64,000 nt of DNA from Eurosta solidaginis (Eukaryota > Arthropoda > Insecta > Diptera > Tephritidae): positions 68,606,779-68,670,778 of the forward strand of contig NC_090319.1 in assembly GCF_040869045.1 (NCBI RefSeq), written 5' to 3'. The translations under genes were made by a program, and so were the position numbers. Below are positions 22,265 through 33,446 of this stretch, piece by piece (position 1 is the first letter of the stretch; each line of letters opens with the position of its first letter). The notes beneath the pieces are model-generated. The model was not told the DNA's origin. It searched no databases and saw only the letters and a program-made list of their open reading frames with translations.

Positions 22265-23480
22265 CGTTATTATCCTAGTTTAATAAATTTTCAACGTCTA
22301 AGAGAAACCAAATTTAAAATTAAGAATATTTAGTCATGTAAATCTTGAACGTATTTCTTATTGGAGACGATCGAGTACACTTTTCATAACGCGAGAAATT
22401 TCACATTCTGCGGAAAGGCTAACATCTCTAGCCGAATTTCCAGGCATTTTGCGGTGCCTTCTTATACGTTTTACTATATCAATATTCCATTTTTCACAAA
22501 GAGACTTCGTTTTTTCTATTGCTTCTTCACAGAGAGTGTCTCGAATTTCAGATAGTTCAGTCGCTAATGATTTAAGATCATGATACGCTTCTCTAAAATT
22601 CATCCCCGGATCTTGTAATATGAGATGCACGAGATCAATCCTCCTTAAGACTTCATACCAGAAATTAACTAATTTTATGACACTAAAATTTAGTATATTG
22701 TAACGATTTTTCTACAAATCCTCTTATTTGCAATCCTCTTCTGAGTTCGTATCACTAAACTGTTGAATAAATAACTCCAATATTGAATAATAGAAAAATG
22801 GCCTTTATTAAAGTACTTCACAATAACACTTATACTTTGCTACTCGCTGGCTTAAAAACCAAACTGATTGATAACTCAACTCAAACTGAATTACTTCTTA
22901 CTCGCCTGCCCCGCTTTTATAGTTTACGCTGCATACTTCTAGGCTCTTCCATTTCCAGAACTTACCAACTATATTCGTGTGTGTATAGTTCTCATATAGT
23001 TTCTACTTGTTTACAATTGTCTACTTTTTAGCGCTTCTCAGATGTACATATGTGAGTTTGTAGTTTACAGTCTCTCGCACACACATAAGCGTATAAATAA
23101 ATTCATCTGTGTGTGACATCTCATCTCTCGCTGCCTTGTATGTAAATGTTGCTCGTCGGAATGTGTACATATGTGTAGACGCAATTATTGATTCGTTTAT
23201 GCAGATACATAATGATTGAATTATTGATGTGAATTCACGTCACTGCTTAGCATCGGCCTGGAGATGGCAGCACTCCTTAGTTTTGCTAATATTCGTAACA
23301 ATATTTTGCAACAGAACTGTAGCTTCGCTTCTGGTGTCACTTGCGATGTTAGTGTCCTCTGCTATTTTCTAAGTGTTCTACTACATTCTTTAGCCCATCG
23401 ACGATAACGCTAACCGCTTTTATTCTGGAGCTCCATCGTGTTTCACATTCACGTTTGACAGTTTTTGTTAAAGCATTTTT
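22265..23480 (-). pseudogene. hAT/ZMYM1-like transposase C-terminal region, split by LTR
   Basis: On the minus strand: R-E-C-E-T-R-W-S-S-R near 23440, the conserved W of hAT transposases, then G-L-K-N-V-V-E-H-L-E. After a one-base shift the frame reaches L-L-Q-N at the LTR border. Beyond the LTR it resumes I-L-N-F-S-V-I-K-L-V-N-F-W-Y-E-V-L-R-R-I and L-I-L-Q-D-P-G-M-N-F-R-E-A, followed by S-E-I-R-D and K-W-N-I-D. Removing the LTR with one ATAT repeat keeps the frame. This arrangement matches zinc finger MYM-type protein 1-like proteins, a domesticated-looking hAT family common in insects. The N-terminal zinc finger part is absent and the copy is dead. Confidence 0.7.
22699..23300 (-). mobile_element. 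Solo LTR, Gypsy-like, copy 1
   Basis: TGTAACG...ATTCGTAACA on the plus strand (minus orientation TGTTACGAAT...CGTTACA) flanked by ATAT on both sides (22695-22698, 23301-23304), a 4-bp TSD as in Gypsy/Ty3 elements. 602 bp. The second copy at 29184-29808 matches over most of its length, including GGAGTTATTTATTCAAC near the end. No internal region remains, so it arose by LTR-LTR recombination. Confidence 0.88.
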
Positions 23481-23711
23481 TAATAATTCACATCGTAACG
23501 TTGAACGTGAGAAAAAAAGATATATCCTTTCAATTATTCCACAACCTGTCGCAAGTGTTCCGGACATTTGCATGCATTTTTTAGTATAGAAATTTTTTCC
23601 ATAAATCAATATTTTCCAGAAATCAGTTATAATAAAGATACAAATTATCCAGGATATTCTGCTTTGCGGACCATTTGGCGTCCCACTGTGAGTAGCGCCC
23701 GGGGCAAGCTG

Positions 23712-23729
23712 CCCCCCCCCCCCCCCCCC
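23712..23729. repeat. Poly(C) run, about 18 bp
   Basis: Homopolymer in the hAT terminal region. Length may be an assembly or sequencing uncertainty. Confidence 0.8.
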
Positions 23730-23735
23730 TTGAGA

Positions 23736-24725
23736 GGAGCCTGGTCTGTTTCTTATCTGTAACAACCTATACCGGTAGGCTATTCATTTAGTATGCGCTG
23801 GTTTTAGAAAGCGGAATTATCGTCAAGTTCTTCGGTTTCGATAGCAACTCGATAACATAACGATAACTTTTCGATACATTTTCGTCAGGTTTTCGGTAAT
23901 AAATCTACAACTTTTCAAAAACAAATTGATATTTTTTTATAACATATCGATATTTTTTCGATAAATAATTGAAAGCTTTTCTATATTAAATTGATAACTT
24001 TTCGTTAACAAATCAATAACCTTGAGATAGAAAATTGATAACTTTTTGATAAATAAGCGACCAATTCGCAATAATAAATCGTTAACTTTTCAATAACAAA
24101 CCGATAATTGCTCGATAAAAAACTATTAACACTTCGATACAAAACTGATACCACGCCGTCCGTTTTCGGTTTGGACTTCTATTACTTTCATTTCTCTCCC
24201 TCTCCCCTCGGAACGATGCCCATTGCGAATTTAGTAATGAAAACACCCGCTCACAGCTAGCATTATGAGCTGGAATGGCAAAAAAGAACTTAACGATTTT
24301 CAAAATCTGAGAAAAACAAGCCACATTCGGATGCGCAGTTTTTTTCTCGTCTTACTTCAAATTTAGTAAAATGCGGGACATTTCATCAAAATTCAGGATA
24401 TGTCCCGGATTTCCGGGACGCATGGTCACCCTATTTATTTATGTACCCACATTCGCACTTAGTTTATATACGAACGTGAATATTTAAAAATTTATTCCGC
24501 ATTCACATTCACGAACGGGAATACAGAAAAAAATGTCAAACCCTTAGTGTTCGCGAAGGATTGATTCGTTGTTTAATGTTTTCAAATAAAACCGTATTCC
24601 GTAATCAACATAGACATGGCACCTCTTAAAATAACATAATTTTTCAAGCCGAAAATCACAAATTCAGAACAAACAGTGGAATTAGTTGAACCAGGAGGAC
24701 CATACTAATCTGGAAGTAAGTGAAA
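23736..24725. other. Degenerate (CGATAACTTTT)-like repeat and unassigned DNA
   Basis: 23810-24150 is a loose minisatellite of about 22-30 bp units such as TCGATAACTTTTCGATA and AAATTGATAACTTTT. 24230-24330 (minus) has S-H-N-A-S-C-E-R-V-F-S, the C-terminal dimerisation motif of hAT transposases, so it probably holds a second hAT trace. The rest is unassigned. Confidence 0.5.
24082..24324 (-). pseudogene. hAT transposase C-terminal fragment
   Basis: The minus-strand frame has F-F-A-I-P-A-H-N-A-S-C-E-R-V-F-S-L-L-N-S-Q-W, the A-x-x-x-x-E-R-x-F-S motif of the hAT dimerisation domain. The residues after it (about 24190 and lower) do not fit and look fused to other sequence. It is probably separate from the ZMYM1-like remnant. 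Confidence 0.65.
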
Positions 24726-26581
24726 CAAGTAAGGAAGGCTAAGTTCGAGTGTAACCGAACATTACATACTCAGCTGAGGGCTTAGGAGACAACCCTGGAA
24801 TGTGTTTGTATGACATGGGTATCAAATGGAAGGTATTAATGATTATTTAAACGGGAGTGGGCCTTAGTTCCATAGGTGGACGCCTTTTCGAGATATCGCC
24901 ATAGAGGTGGACCAGGGGTGACTCTAGAATGTGTTTGTACGATATGGGTATGAAAAGAATGGTGTTAATGAGTATTTTAAAAGGGAGTAGGCCTTAGTTC
25001 TATAGGTGGGCGCCTTTTTGAGATACCGCCATAGAGGTGGACCAAGGGTGACTCTAGAATATGTTGTACGATATTGGCGGCCACCGTGGTGTGATGGTGG
25101 CGTGCTCCGCCTACCACACCGTATACCCTGGGTTCACACCCCGGGCAAAGCAACATCAAAATTTTAGAAATAAGGTTTTTGAATTAGAAGAAAATTTTCA
25201 ATTTCCAATTTGTAGGGAAAATCAAGAGGAGCACGACGCAAATTGGAAGAGAAGCTCGGCCTTAGATCTCTTCGGAGGTTATCGCGCCTTACATTTATTT
25301 ATTTAATATGGCTTTTAAAAAGGAGTGGCCCTCAGTTGTATATGTGAAAGCGTTTTCGAGATATTTACCAAAATGTGGACCCAGAACATCATCAGTCGAA
25401 CAGTATTCCTGCCAAGATTCCTAGGGCTTTTGATTTCGCCTTGCAGAAGTTTTTCATTTTCTTCTACTTAATATGGTAGGTGTCACACCCATTTTACAAA
25501 GTTTTCTCTAAAGTTATATTTTGCGTCAATAAACCAATCCAATTACCATGTGTCATTCCCTTTTTCGTATTTGGTATAAAATTATGCCATTTTTTTTTTC
25601 ATTATTCATAATTTTCGATATCGAAGATAAAGGAACTTCAGATAAGTACGTGAACTAAGTTTAGTAAATATATATCGATTTTTGCTCAAGTTATCGTGTT
25701 AACGGCCGAGCGGAAGGACAGACGGTCGACTGTGTATAAAAACTGGGCGTGGCTTCAACCGATTTCGCCCATTTTCACAGAAAACGATTACCGTCATAGA
25801 GTCTATGCCCTTACCAAATTTCGCAAGGATTGGTAAATTTTTGTTCGACTTACGGCATTAATAGTATCCTAGACAAATTAAATGAAAAAGGGCGGAGCCA
25901 CGTCCATTTTGAAATTTTCTTTTATTTTTGCATTTTGTTGCACCAAGTTGAATGTTGACATAATTTACTTATATACTGTAAAGATATTAAATTTTTTGTT
26001 ATAATTTGACTTAAAATTTTTTTTTTAAAGTAGGCGTGTTCTTCCTCCGATTATTTAGCACAAATACGGTAATAGCAGTAACGTTCCTGCCAAATTTCAT
26101 CATGATATCTTCAACGACTGCCAAATTATAGCTTGCAAAACTTATAAATTACCTTCTTTTAAAAGTTGGCGGTGCCAAGCCCATTGTCCAAAATTTTACT
26201 AAGTTTCTATTCTGCGTCATAGGGTTAACCCCCCTATCAAGTTTCATCGCTTTATCCATCTTTGGTAATGAATTATCGCACTTTTTCGATTTTTCGAAAT
26301 TTTCGTTATCGAAAAGTGGGCGTGGTTATAGTCCGATATCGTTCATTTTAAATAGCGATCTGAGCTGAGTGCCCAGGAACCTGCATACCAAATTTAATCA
26401 AGATACCTCAAAATTTACTCAAGGTATCGTGTTAACAGACAGACGTACGGACGGACATGGCTCAATCAAATTTTTTTTCAATATTGATGATTTTGATATA
26501 TGTAAATCTATATCTATCTCGATTCCTTTATACCTGTACAATCAAAATTAATATACTGTGTGTGCAAAGCACGCTGTGTAT
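24726..26581 (-). mobile_element. Helentron-like element, family 1, copy B
   Basis: Minus orientation. The 3' terminus CAAGTAAGG... starts at 24726, hairpin GTTCGAG/CCGAAC (24743 on), 3' subterminal repeat at 24766-24778. The 5' stem-loop at 26553-26581 has outer arms ATAC/GTAT and inner arms GTGC/GCAC with loop TTT. The two ends belong to different subtypes (see findings). About three tandem units remain near the 3' end and one holds a SINE. The microsatellite is nearly lost (AGACAGACGTACGGACGG). Confidence 0.8.
25076..25305 (+). mobile_element. Gly-tRNA-like SINE inserted in copy B
   Basis: Head GGCGGCCACCGTGGTGTGAT, A box TGGTGTGATGG, B box GGGTTCACACCCC, body, then tail words GGAGCACGACGCAAAT, GAGAAGCTCGGCC, TCTCTTCGGAGG and TTACATTTATTTATTT. 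An internal segment present in the 55792 copy is missing. Inserted into the element's tandem array next to GATAT. Confidence 0.9.
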
Positions 26582-27997
26582 AAAAACAGTAGCAATTCCA
26601 TAGCGCAGTTCACGATAAGGTACAGTTGGTCTTGCATCGTTGCACAGCATATTTCCATTGCAAAACATTATAATACCTAAACAAAGTACACGCATATGCA
26701 CCTGTCCAGCATTACAACATTTACATTGGAAACGCAATGAGTAAAGCAAAATTTCGAACAGCTCATATTCGCCGAAAGAACACTTTCGTCAGACCACCAG
26801 TTATCTCAATGAAAGTTTCATGAGTTTTTTAAGCGTTAATTGATAATTATATGCATGTGTGAACAGATGCTCGTGATCATATTTTTAAGTTATTTATTAT
26901 ATTAAATATTTGATGTTAGTGCAACCAATTGGAGTTCGATACGCCCAATCCACCATGAAAAAAAACATCCTTTGCGAATACTTTTTATGGTTTGTCCCTG
27001 TTGTTAACGTAACCGGTGCGGGTCTCGCAAATACTTTGCTGACAAAATTAAGGATTATTATTATTATATTTACATTTTTGTTGTGAATGTTCTATTGGAG
27101 ATTTCAAATCTGGACCTCCTCCCCTCTTCACCACCCCACGGGCATTTTTCCGGGATCCGCCCCTGTTTCTAAGTCTCGTATTTATTAGATATTTTGCACT
27201 CATTTTGCTTTCTGAGTGTTATGGGCGCTCATAGAATGTTTGGGGTATATGGTAAAAATTTAAAAGATTTCATCAATTTGTAGAAGAAAAGTTTATAAAA
27301 AAAACTATTACATCACATATAGGTTTGGCCTAATACTAATCAGAACAGAATTCGCGCGAGGTTATTATTATATTGTTATAGATTACTAAGTTATATGTTA
27401 ATACAAGAATCAATAATTAACTCACCACAATTACAGCAACCAAAATAAAAATAGATTTCGTTGTTTTGTTGTTGTTGAATTTGCTTTCAAACGTATTTTT
27501 TTTTTTCAACTTTGTTTTTTTTTTTTTTAATTTTCCGCCTTGTTTTCTCACTTTGCATGTGTTAATTGCTTCATTACTTCGAAGTGTAGACAATATAAAA
27601 ATTTTAATTGTTTAATTAGCATTTTATGCATATGTCTATTGTAAATTATTTGCGTAAATAAATATTAATGAACACCACGTTTAAACACTAAAAACTTATG
27701 AATTTTATTTTGTTTTCACTGCATTTTCTCGAAGCTTCTTGCTTTAAACAAATGTGTAGTTTATATTGCAATTTTCATTTTAAATGTTTGTAAATTTGTT
27801 GTTTTTTTTCTATTGTTTGGAAACTAATTTATTATATTATTGTTGTATAATTATACAGTTATGGTAAACTTATCAAAATTAATTAAATATGATGTTAGAC
27901 CTATTCTTACTACTTAATTCTCACGGTGTAACTTATTCATCAAATCCTCGATACACTGCAAGTACTTATCGATCGTGGCAATGGCATAATTAATAAT
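26582..27997. other. AT-rich DNA, with one hAT-like end
   Basis: No gene seen. At 27120-27172 (minus) CAGGGGCGGATCCCGGAAAAA resembles a hAT terminal repeat end without a partner. 27400-27990 is very AT-rich. Confidence 0.4.
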
Positions 27998-28616
27998 CAA
28001 TATATGGGCAAATCCCAAAAATTTTTACTTTTTTGGGTAATGGGGTTTTACACACGGGCAAAAAAATTAAGGCCAGAAAAAATTACAAGGACATTAAGTT
28101 TGACCTTTTTACTATCCGATCTGATGATTTTAAAAATCAAGAAAGTTGATAGTAAGTTTTGCAGAACTTCGAAACGTAAAAAACGTCGATTTTTACACTT
28201 TTTCAAGCGATACCCTTGATTTTTTTTTTTAATTTTTCTATAAAATTTTGAGGCATCGCTGAAACGCTATGGAATTTAAACTGAATGTTGTCTTTGAGAC
28301 GAAGATTCTAAAAGTATGAGCAAAGTTAATGTAACCCTCCAATACTCAAAACTATCATCAATCAAAGTAGCGATACTTTTTTTTTTGTCATTTTCAATAT
28401 TGACAATTTTTTGCTTATAGCTTTTTGAGGCAATTGAGTATTGAAATTTGGATTATGCACGATAATAGCCTATTAGGGACTAAAAATACCTGGGGCTTCA
28501 AATCCGATGTGCCCCTTTCAGTTTTGAAAGTAGAGGCAGAAAAGTGGAAGCGCTTGGTTGCGTAAATTCAGGAGCATGTTTTTTTGTGGGCACAGCTACA
28601 ATTTTACTTTTATCAC

Positions 28617-29010
28617 TTCATACCCGTTTGTTAATTTTTTCCCTACACCACAGTGGTATACCTTCAATTGCCTCATCTTGGAATATTCACGCAAGGAAAG
28701 TTATTGATGTTTGTACATGGGGCAAATATACGAAATTTCCGACAAAAATTGGAAATCGTCAAAAAGTGTAGAAACAAAATTTTTTTTAAACCAAGTTTTA
28801 TTTAAAAGTAAATGAAAAGAAACACACATTTGGTACAAAAATTAAAAAAAAATGTCTAAACTTTTTGACGATTACCAATTTTTGGGGAAAATTTCGTATA
28901 TTTGCCCCATATACAAACATCAATAACTTTCCTTGCGTGAATATTCCAAGATGAGGCAATTGATGGTATACTACTGTGGGGTAGAGAAAAAATTAGCAAA
29001 CGGGTATGAA
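28617..29010. repeat. Palindrome with arms of about 150 bp
   Basis: TTCATACCCGTTTG...CCTCATCTTGGAATATTCACG...GGGGCAAATATACGAAATTT at 28617-28760 returns reverse complemented at 28860-29010. The centre is A/T-rich. Confidence 0.85.
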
Positions 29011-29183
29011 ATATTTGACGGTTACCCAGTTTCGTATTTTTGCCGATATCTCTAAAACCGGGTTTTGGGAATCAACAAAATTTTACCATAGATACATATG
29101 TACATCCTGACAAAATTTTAACACAATCGGTTAAGAAGTGTTTAAATAAGTAAAAAAAAATTTTAGGTTTTCCGGGTATATAT

Positions 29184-29808
29184 TGTTACGAATATTAGCA
29201 AAACTAAGGGGTGCTGCTATCTCTAAGCCGATGCTAAGCAGTGACGTGAATTCACATCAATAATTCAATCATTATGTATCTACATAAACGAAACAATAAT
29301 GCGTCTACACATATGTACCATGTACGTATACGAGCAGCGGAGAGTCAATGCACAAACACATGCATATATCTGAGATACTCCTGAAAGTATGCAATGAGAA
29401 AAGCTATAAAATTGTGCAATTGTAGTTACAGCTGAGAAGTTTGAGAGCTAATGGCAACTAGTAGATTCTGGAAGCGCCTAGAAGATGCAACGATGAAATC
29501 AGAGAGTATATAAGGCGGCAATTCTAGAGGCGCTAGAATTCAGTTTGATTTGAGCTATCAAGAAGTTTCGATTAAGACGCTATCTAGCGAGCAAGAGCAG
29601 TATTATTTTGAATAGTAGAGTTTCATTTGAGCTATCAATCAGTTTGGTTATTAAGCAAGCTATTCGTTGCACAGTTTGAGTGTTATTGTGAAGTACTTTA
29701 ATAAAGGCCATTTTCCATTATTCAATATTGGAGTTATTTATTCAACAATTTAGTGATTCGAACTTAGCAAAAAGGCAAATAAGAGGATTTGCAAGTAAAT
29801 TCGTTACA
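29184..29808 (+). mobile_element. Solo LTR, Gypsy-like, copy 2
   Basis: TGTTACGAAT...ATTCGTTACA with ATAT TSD (29180-29183, 29809-29812). 625 bp. Inside are a core promoter (TATATAA at 29507-29513, with a T-C-A-G-T initiator-like word about 30 bp downstream) and a polyadenylation signal AATAAA at 29700. Same family as 22699-23300. Confidence 0.88.
29507..29513 (+). promoter_or_regulatory. TATA box of the LTR
   Basis: TATATAA followed about 30 bp later by TTCAGTTTG, in the U3/R position expected for an LTR promoter. Confidence 0.5.
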
Positions 29809-30436
29809 ATATTTTTATCAATATCTCCAAAACCAGATCTCGGGTATTAAAACTTTTTTACCTAAACATACTGCGTTCACATATCTATATGTTTTTAAAG
29901 TTTCAAAAGAATCGGTGGAAAGGTGTTAAAATAAATGTGTTGCAAACTTTGCAGTAAAAAATATTTGGCGGTTATTCGGTTTTATATTTTTACCGATATC
30001 TACAAAACCGGGTCTCGTGTATTAAAAAAATTTTACATAGCTAACAGCTGCATATATCTCCATATTTGTTAAAATTTCGATATAATCGGTACAGAAGTTC
30101 TGAAGTAAATGTATATTTAACATTGCGACCTAAATTTATATATATTTTGCTCGATCTTTTGACTATATCTTTTTGAGGCATTATGTAAGACGAGTAACGG
30201 CGATGCACTATAGCTCCAATTTATCCCTTAATGTTCCTGACAAAAAGATATTTGCGTGATACCATGTTTCGAAAAAAAAAATTTTCTCCAAAAAAAACCA
30301 AAGTTTGGCGGATTTCCCCATATACATTACGGTGGTCCTTATTTTTTAGACTTAAAAAAAATTAACGGAGCATTACTTAATATCATTCTTTATTAAAAAA
30401 TCTGATGGCGCATATACTTTTTTTTTTGCAATTTGT

Positions 30437-31055
30437 GTTGTTATATCGGCCTACTGATTTGTAAGATCGCGGGATCGAATCGAGCTCAAGGCCTAACAAT
30501 AATTTTTTATCATTATTATTGTTATGATAAATTTTTTCTTAATTGAAAAAAATTTTTTTTTAATTAGAATAGAAGAAAGAAAAAATTTCGATTCGAACCC
30601 GCGATCTTACAAATCAGTAGGCCGATATAACAACAAAAATTGTTAATACATCCCAGAGCACGTGGAAAAAAAGTGTCAATAAATTATGACACTATGGCAG
30701 CATTGCCATCAAACAAGTCCAATTTCCACATTCATTCTGCAACAGGTGTCGCAGTGTTGTGAATATCAATTGGCACGAACCAGAATAGAACTAGGATTAG
30801 TGAAGACAAACAAAAAACCGCTGTGGTGGCTGAATGGTTATAGCAACGGCGCCTAAACGTTGTCGATGAAGGAATTTAGCAGTTCCCGAAATGGATCTAT
30901 ACAACGAGCTTTGGCAGTTGTCTAAAAAAATGTTTTCTTTCTTCTATTCTAATTTAAAAAAAAATTTTTTCAATTAAGAAAAAATTTATCATAACAATAA
31001 TAATGATAAAAAATTATTGTTAGGCCTTGAGCTCGATTCGAAGCCGCGATCTTTT
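30437..31055. repeat. Nested palindromes built from tRNA-like sequence
   Basis: Perfect 37-bp arms at 30437-30473 and 30598-30634, extending with mismatches to about 55 bp. The left arm plus its AT-rich extension (30463-30583) returns inverted at 30931-31055. The shared part GATCGCGGG-TCGAATC-AGCTC resembles a tRNA T-arm/pol III B box and is present three times. 30818-30880 has an A-box-like TGGCTGAATGGTTA. Not a functional tRNA. Probably tRNA-derived SINEs inserted in opposite directions. Confidence 0.7.
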
Positions 31056-32595
31056 GTTTTGCTTTAAGGTTGTAAAAGGTCGCTACCGTAGTTCAAACTT
31101 TTAGAAAAATCATTGTAATAACCCTCTCTCGACGTATTGATTCTGGTACGTTTGTTATTGATTATTTTAGAATACAACATAGAATCCAAAGAAAAAGGTA
31201 ATGCATTACAGACACCATTTCCTTACCTCTTTTAATTTTTTATTCTGTTGTCGACGCATCGAAATTAAGGCTCCCCTCGTATATTACATAGTGGGCGTTT
31301 GTTTAGTGCTTTTATCGAAACCAAAGGCTGACTAGCTTATGCAGACTTCGCAAAAAATATATTGTGAATGCGAAAATGAGCGCTTATAATATTGTCATTC
31401 ATTTTTGTTTTTTAAATGGAAGTGTTGAGTGTTATAAATTCACAGTTTCATATTCGCTTTAAAACATTTAAAAACACGTAAGTTTGTATTTCATTTGAAA
31501 TTATCAAACATAAATATCAACGTTTTATTGTCAGCGTGTGTTTTGATTAATTAAACATGATTTTTATAACAAGAGTTATTCTTGTCCATACATTGCTATG
31601 TTGTATAACGCAACGAATCATATTTTATCGTGTGAACCAGAACCCGTATCATATAAGAGCACTCATTCACCTCAGTGAGTGACAGTAAGGGCCATATTAT
31701 GTATAACGCAAGGAATCATATTTTCGTGTGAACAAGAGCCCGTATCCCATAAGAGCACTCATTCACCTCAGTGAGTGACAGTACACCTGATTGCGAAATT
31801 TGTGAAGTTTTTGGTATTATATAGTGGTAAATGTGAATACCAGCGACTGCGGAACAAAGTGTCACGAAGTCATACCTAAACCGAAACATTTTTCCCCAAC
31901 ATATATGACAAACCCAACAAAACAAATTTGACGCGTCCAACGCTTTTATTTAATTGTCTGATCAAAACCCTAGATTGAAGAGGAGTGTGATGACTTGTAC
32001 CTAGGACGTACCTAATTATTTTCTAGCTTTTAGTATTATTACCTCGGCGACCGAGCTTTGCTCGGTAAATTTCGAGTATGCCGCATAACATATTTTGTCC
32101 TACATGTATATATATTATATATTTTTACTTACCAATATTTGATTTCCTTAAAAATAGATTTCAAAAACATATCAAACACTAACCGAAAAATGAACTGGAA
32201 TAAAACATTTGAAATGGGTAATTCCAGCATATAGTATAAGGGATTGTTATGACAATTAGTGAAATCAAGAACTAAGTTATTAAGGTCGAGCATCTTCATG
32301 CGCCGAATTATTAATTTCAAACATTTTTTTAGTTATACACTATGAAATTCTCAAAATTTTATTACATTCCAAAAACTTGTAAACTTCACGAATGACAACT
32401 ATCAGTTTTCAATTTGAACATATGCCTCTAGTGTTCAACGGTAGCAAATTACCATGGTGAGATATCTTTCTAATAGTAATCTGTGAGAAATTGCAATTAT
32501 TCATTTCATATTTGCCAAAAATATGCATTTAAATATATTTTGCTAAAATTTGCCACGGTGCCTTGATATTGCATTTCAATTTTATTAAAATAAAA
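31056..32595. other. Unassigned DNA
   Basis: Apart from the tandem duplication at 31600-31785 I recognise nothing. Open frames are short. Confidence 0.4.
31600..31785. repeat. Tandem duplication, period about 98 bp
   Basis: TGTATAACGCAA(C/G)GAATCAT...CACTCATTCACCTCAGTGAGTGACAG occurs at about 31602 and 31700. Each unit holds a hairpin CACTCA...TGAGTG. Confidence 0.8.
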
Positions 32596-32631
32596 ATAAA
32601 TGTAAGGCGCGATAACCTCCGAAGAGATCTA
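32596..32631 (-). mobile_element. Tail fragment of the Gly-tRNA-like SINE
   Basis: AAATAAATGTAAGGCGCGATAACCTCCGAAGAGATC is the reverse complement of the SINE 3' end. Confidence 0.7.
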
Positions 32632-32949
32632 CCCGAGATCGTTCGGTTATACAAATATACAAGAATTGCTCGTTTAAAGTTGTAAGATTATTGCTTCATG
32701 TATTGTTTTCAATAAAACCGTTGAACATAAAAATTGTTTTTAATTATTTTAATTTAAAGTTTTTAGTATTTATTTAATTGCCTATTATTTCTCATTCTGT
32801 TTAATTCATTTAGAGACTCATTATTACAAGGACTCTTTCCTGACAATTTGTTACAATCTAAGTCCTCAATACATAATCCTTCCAAAGACTACTCGACTCT
32901 GCGCCACGTATGCTTGTCCCTCCTCCAACTCCAAAATATTTTGATGTCA

Positions 32950-33310
32950 CTTCTACCGGACTGTATGTAATATTTGTTCCAAATATGGACCAAAGCGGAC
33001 CACAAATACGATTTTTTTGAATAGCTCGCTATTTGCGCCACCTAGCGGCGTTTTTTTCATAGGTCGCTTTCTATTCTTGTATGTATTATGTGTTTCAAAT
33101 ATGAACCAAATGGGACCACAAATACGATTTTTGGAAATATTTCGATCTATGCGCCACCTATCGGAGTTTTTTCTTATTATTGCATTGTCATCGGGTTCTG
33201 AACGATATTTCAAGTTTTAAGCTTGTAGCTTATCGGTAAGTTACTTAAATTTTAATTACAAATTTCTGTTCGCCCGGCCTTTCAAGTCAAGCTAAATAAA
33301 ACCATTTGAA
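32950..33310. repeat. GCGCCACCTA-family repeat copy
   Basis: Two tandem units (GCGCCACCTAGCGG near 33036 and GCGCCACCTATCGG near 33153), each after an ACCACAAATACGATTTTT word. Ends at GTCAAGCTAAATAAAACC like the 2740 copy. Confidence 0.75.
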
Positions 33311-33446
33311 AAGAGAAGTTTACGCTAACATCTAAAAATGAAGCAACACTTAGTGTACCGTGGCAAGGTTTCGAAACGACGTGCTCCGAATAACAGTAGT
33401 GCGCTCTAGCTACTGCGCCATGACATCTGCATAATAAACCATTTTT

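Larger units (their letters stand above)
22096..23735 (-). mobile_element. hAT element remnant (ZMYM1-like transposase)
   Basis: The left end CAGTGGCGTAGTAAAG...GCGCCCGGGG (22096 on) is of hAT TIR type. The right side has TAGCGCCCGGGGCAAGCTG plus an 18-bp C run (23712-23729), the inner part of the opposite TIR, but lacks the final CTACGCCACTG. The interior is a minus-strand transposase remnant cut by a solo LTR (22699-23300). Confidence 0.65.
27998..30327. mobile_element. Large foldback element split by an LTR
   Basis: Ends TATATGGGCAAATCC (about 27999) and, inverted, TATATGGGGAAATCCGCC (about 30306). The interior has a large palindrome (28617-29010) and about three degenerate copies of a roughly 150-bp unit containing TTTTGCCGATATCT, AAACCGGG and AATCGGT (29020-29160, 29815-29960, 29970-30130). 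A solo LTR (29184-29808) interrupts one unit. No ORF. Confidence 0.6.

Noticed and set aside
23810..24150. Telomeric or centromeric satellite
   Set aside because: Units are loose and short, and the array is only about 340 bp.
25076..25160. Functional tRNA-Gly gene
   Set aside because: The A and B boxes are present but it continues into the SINE body, and several copies share that body.
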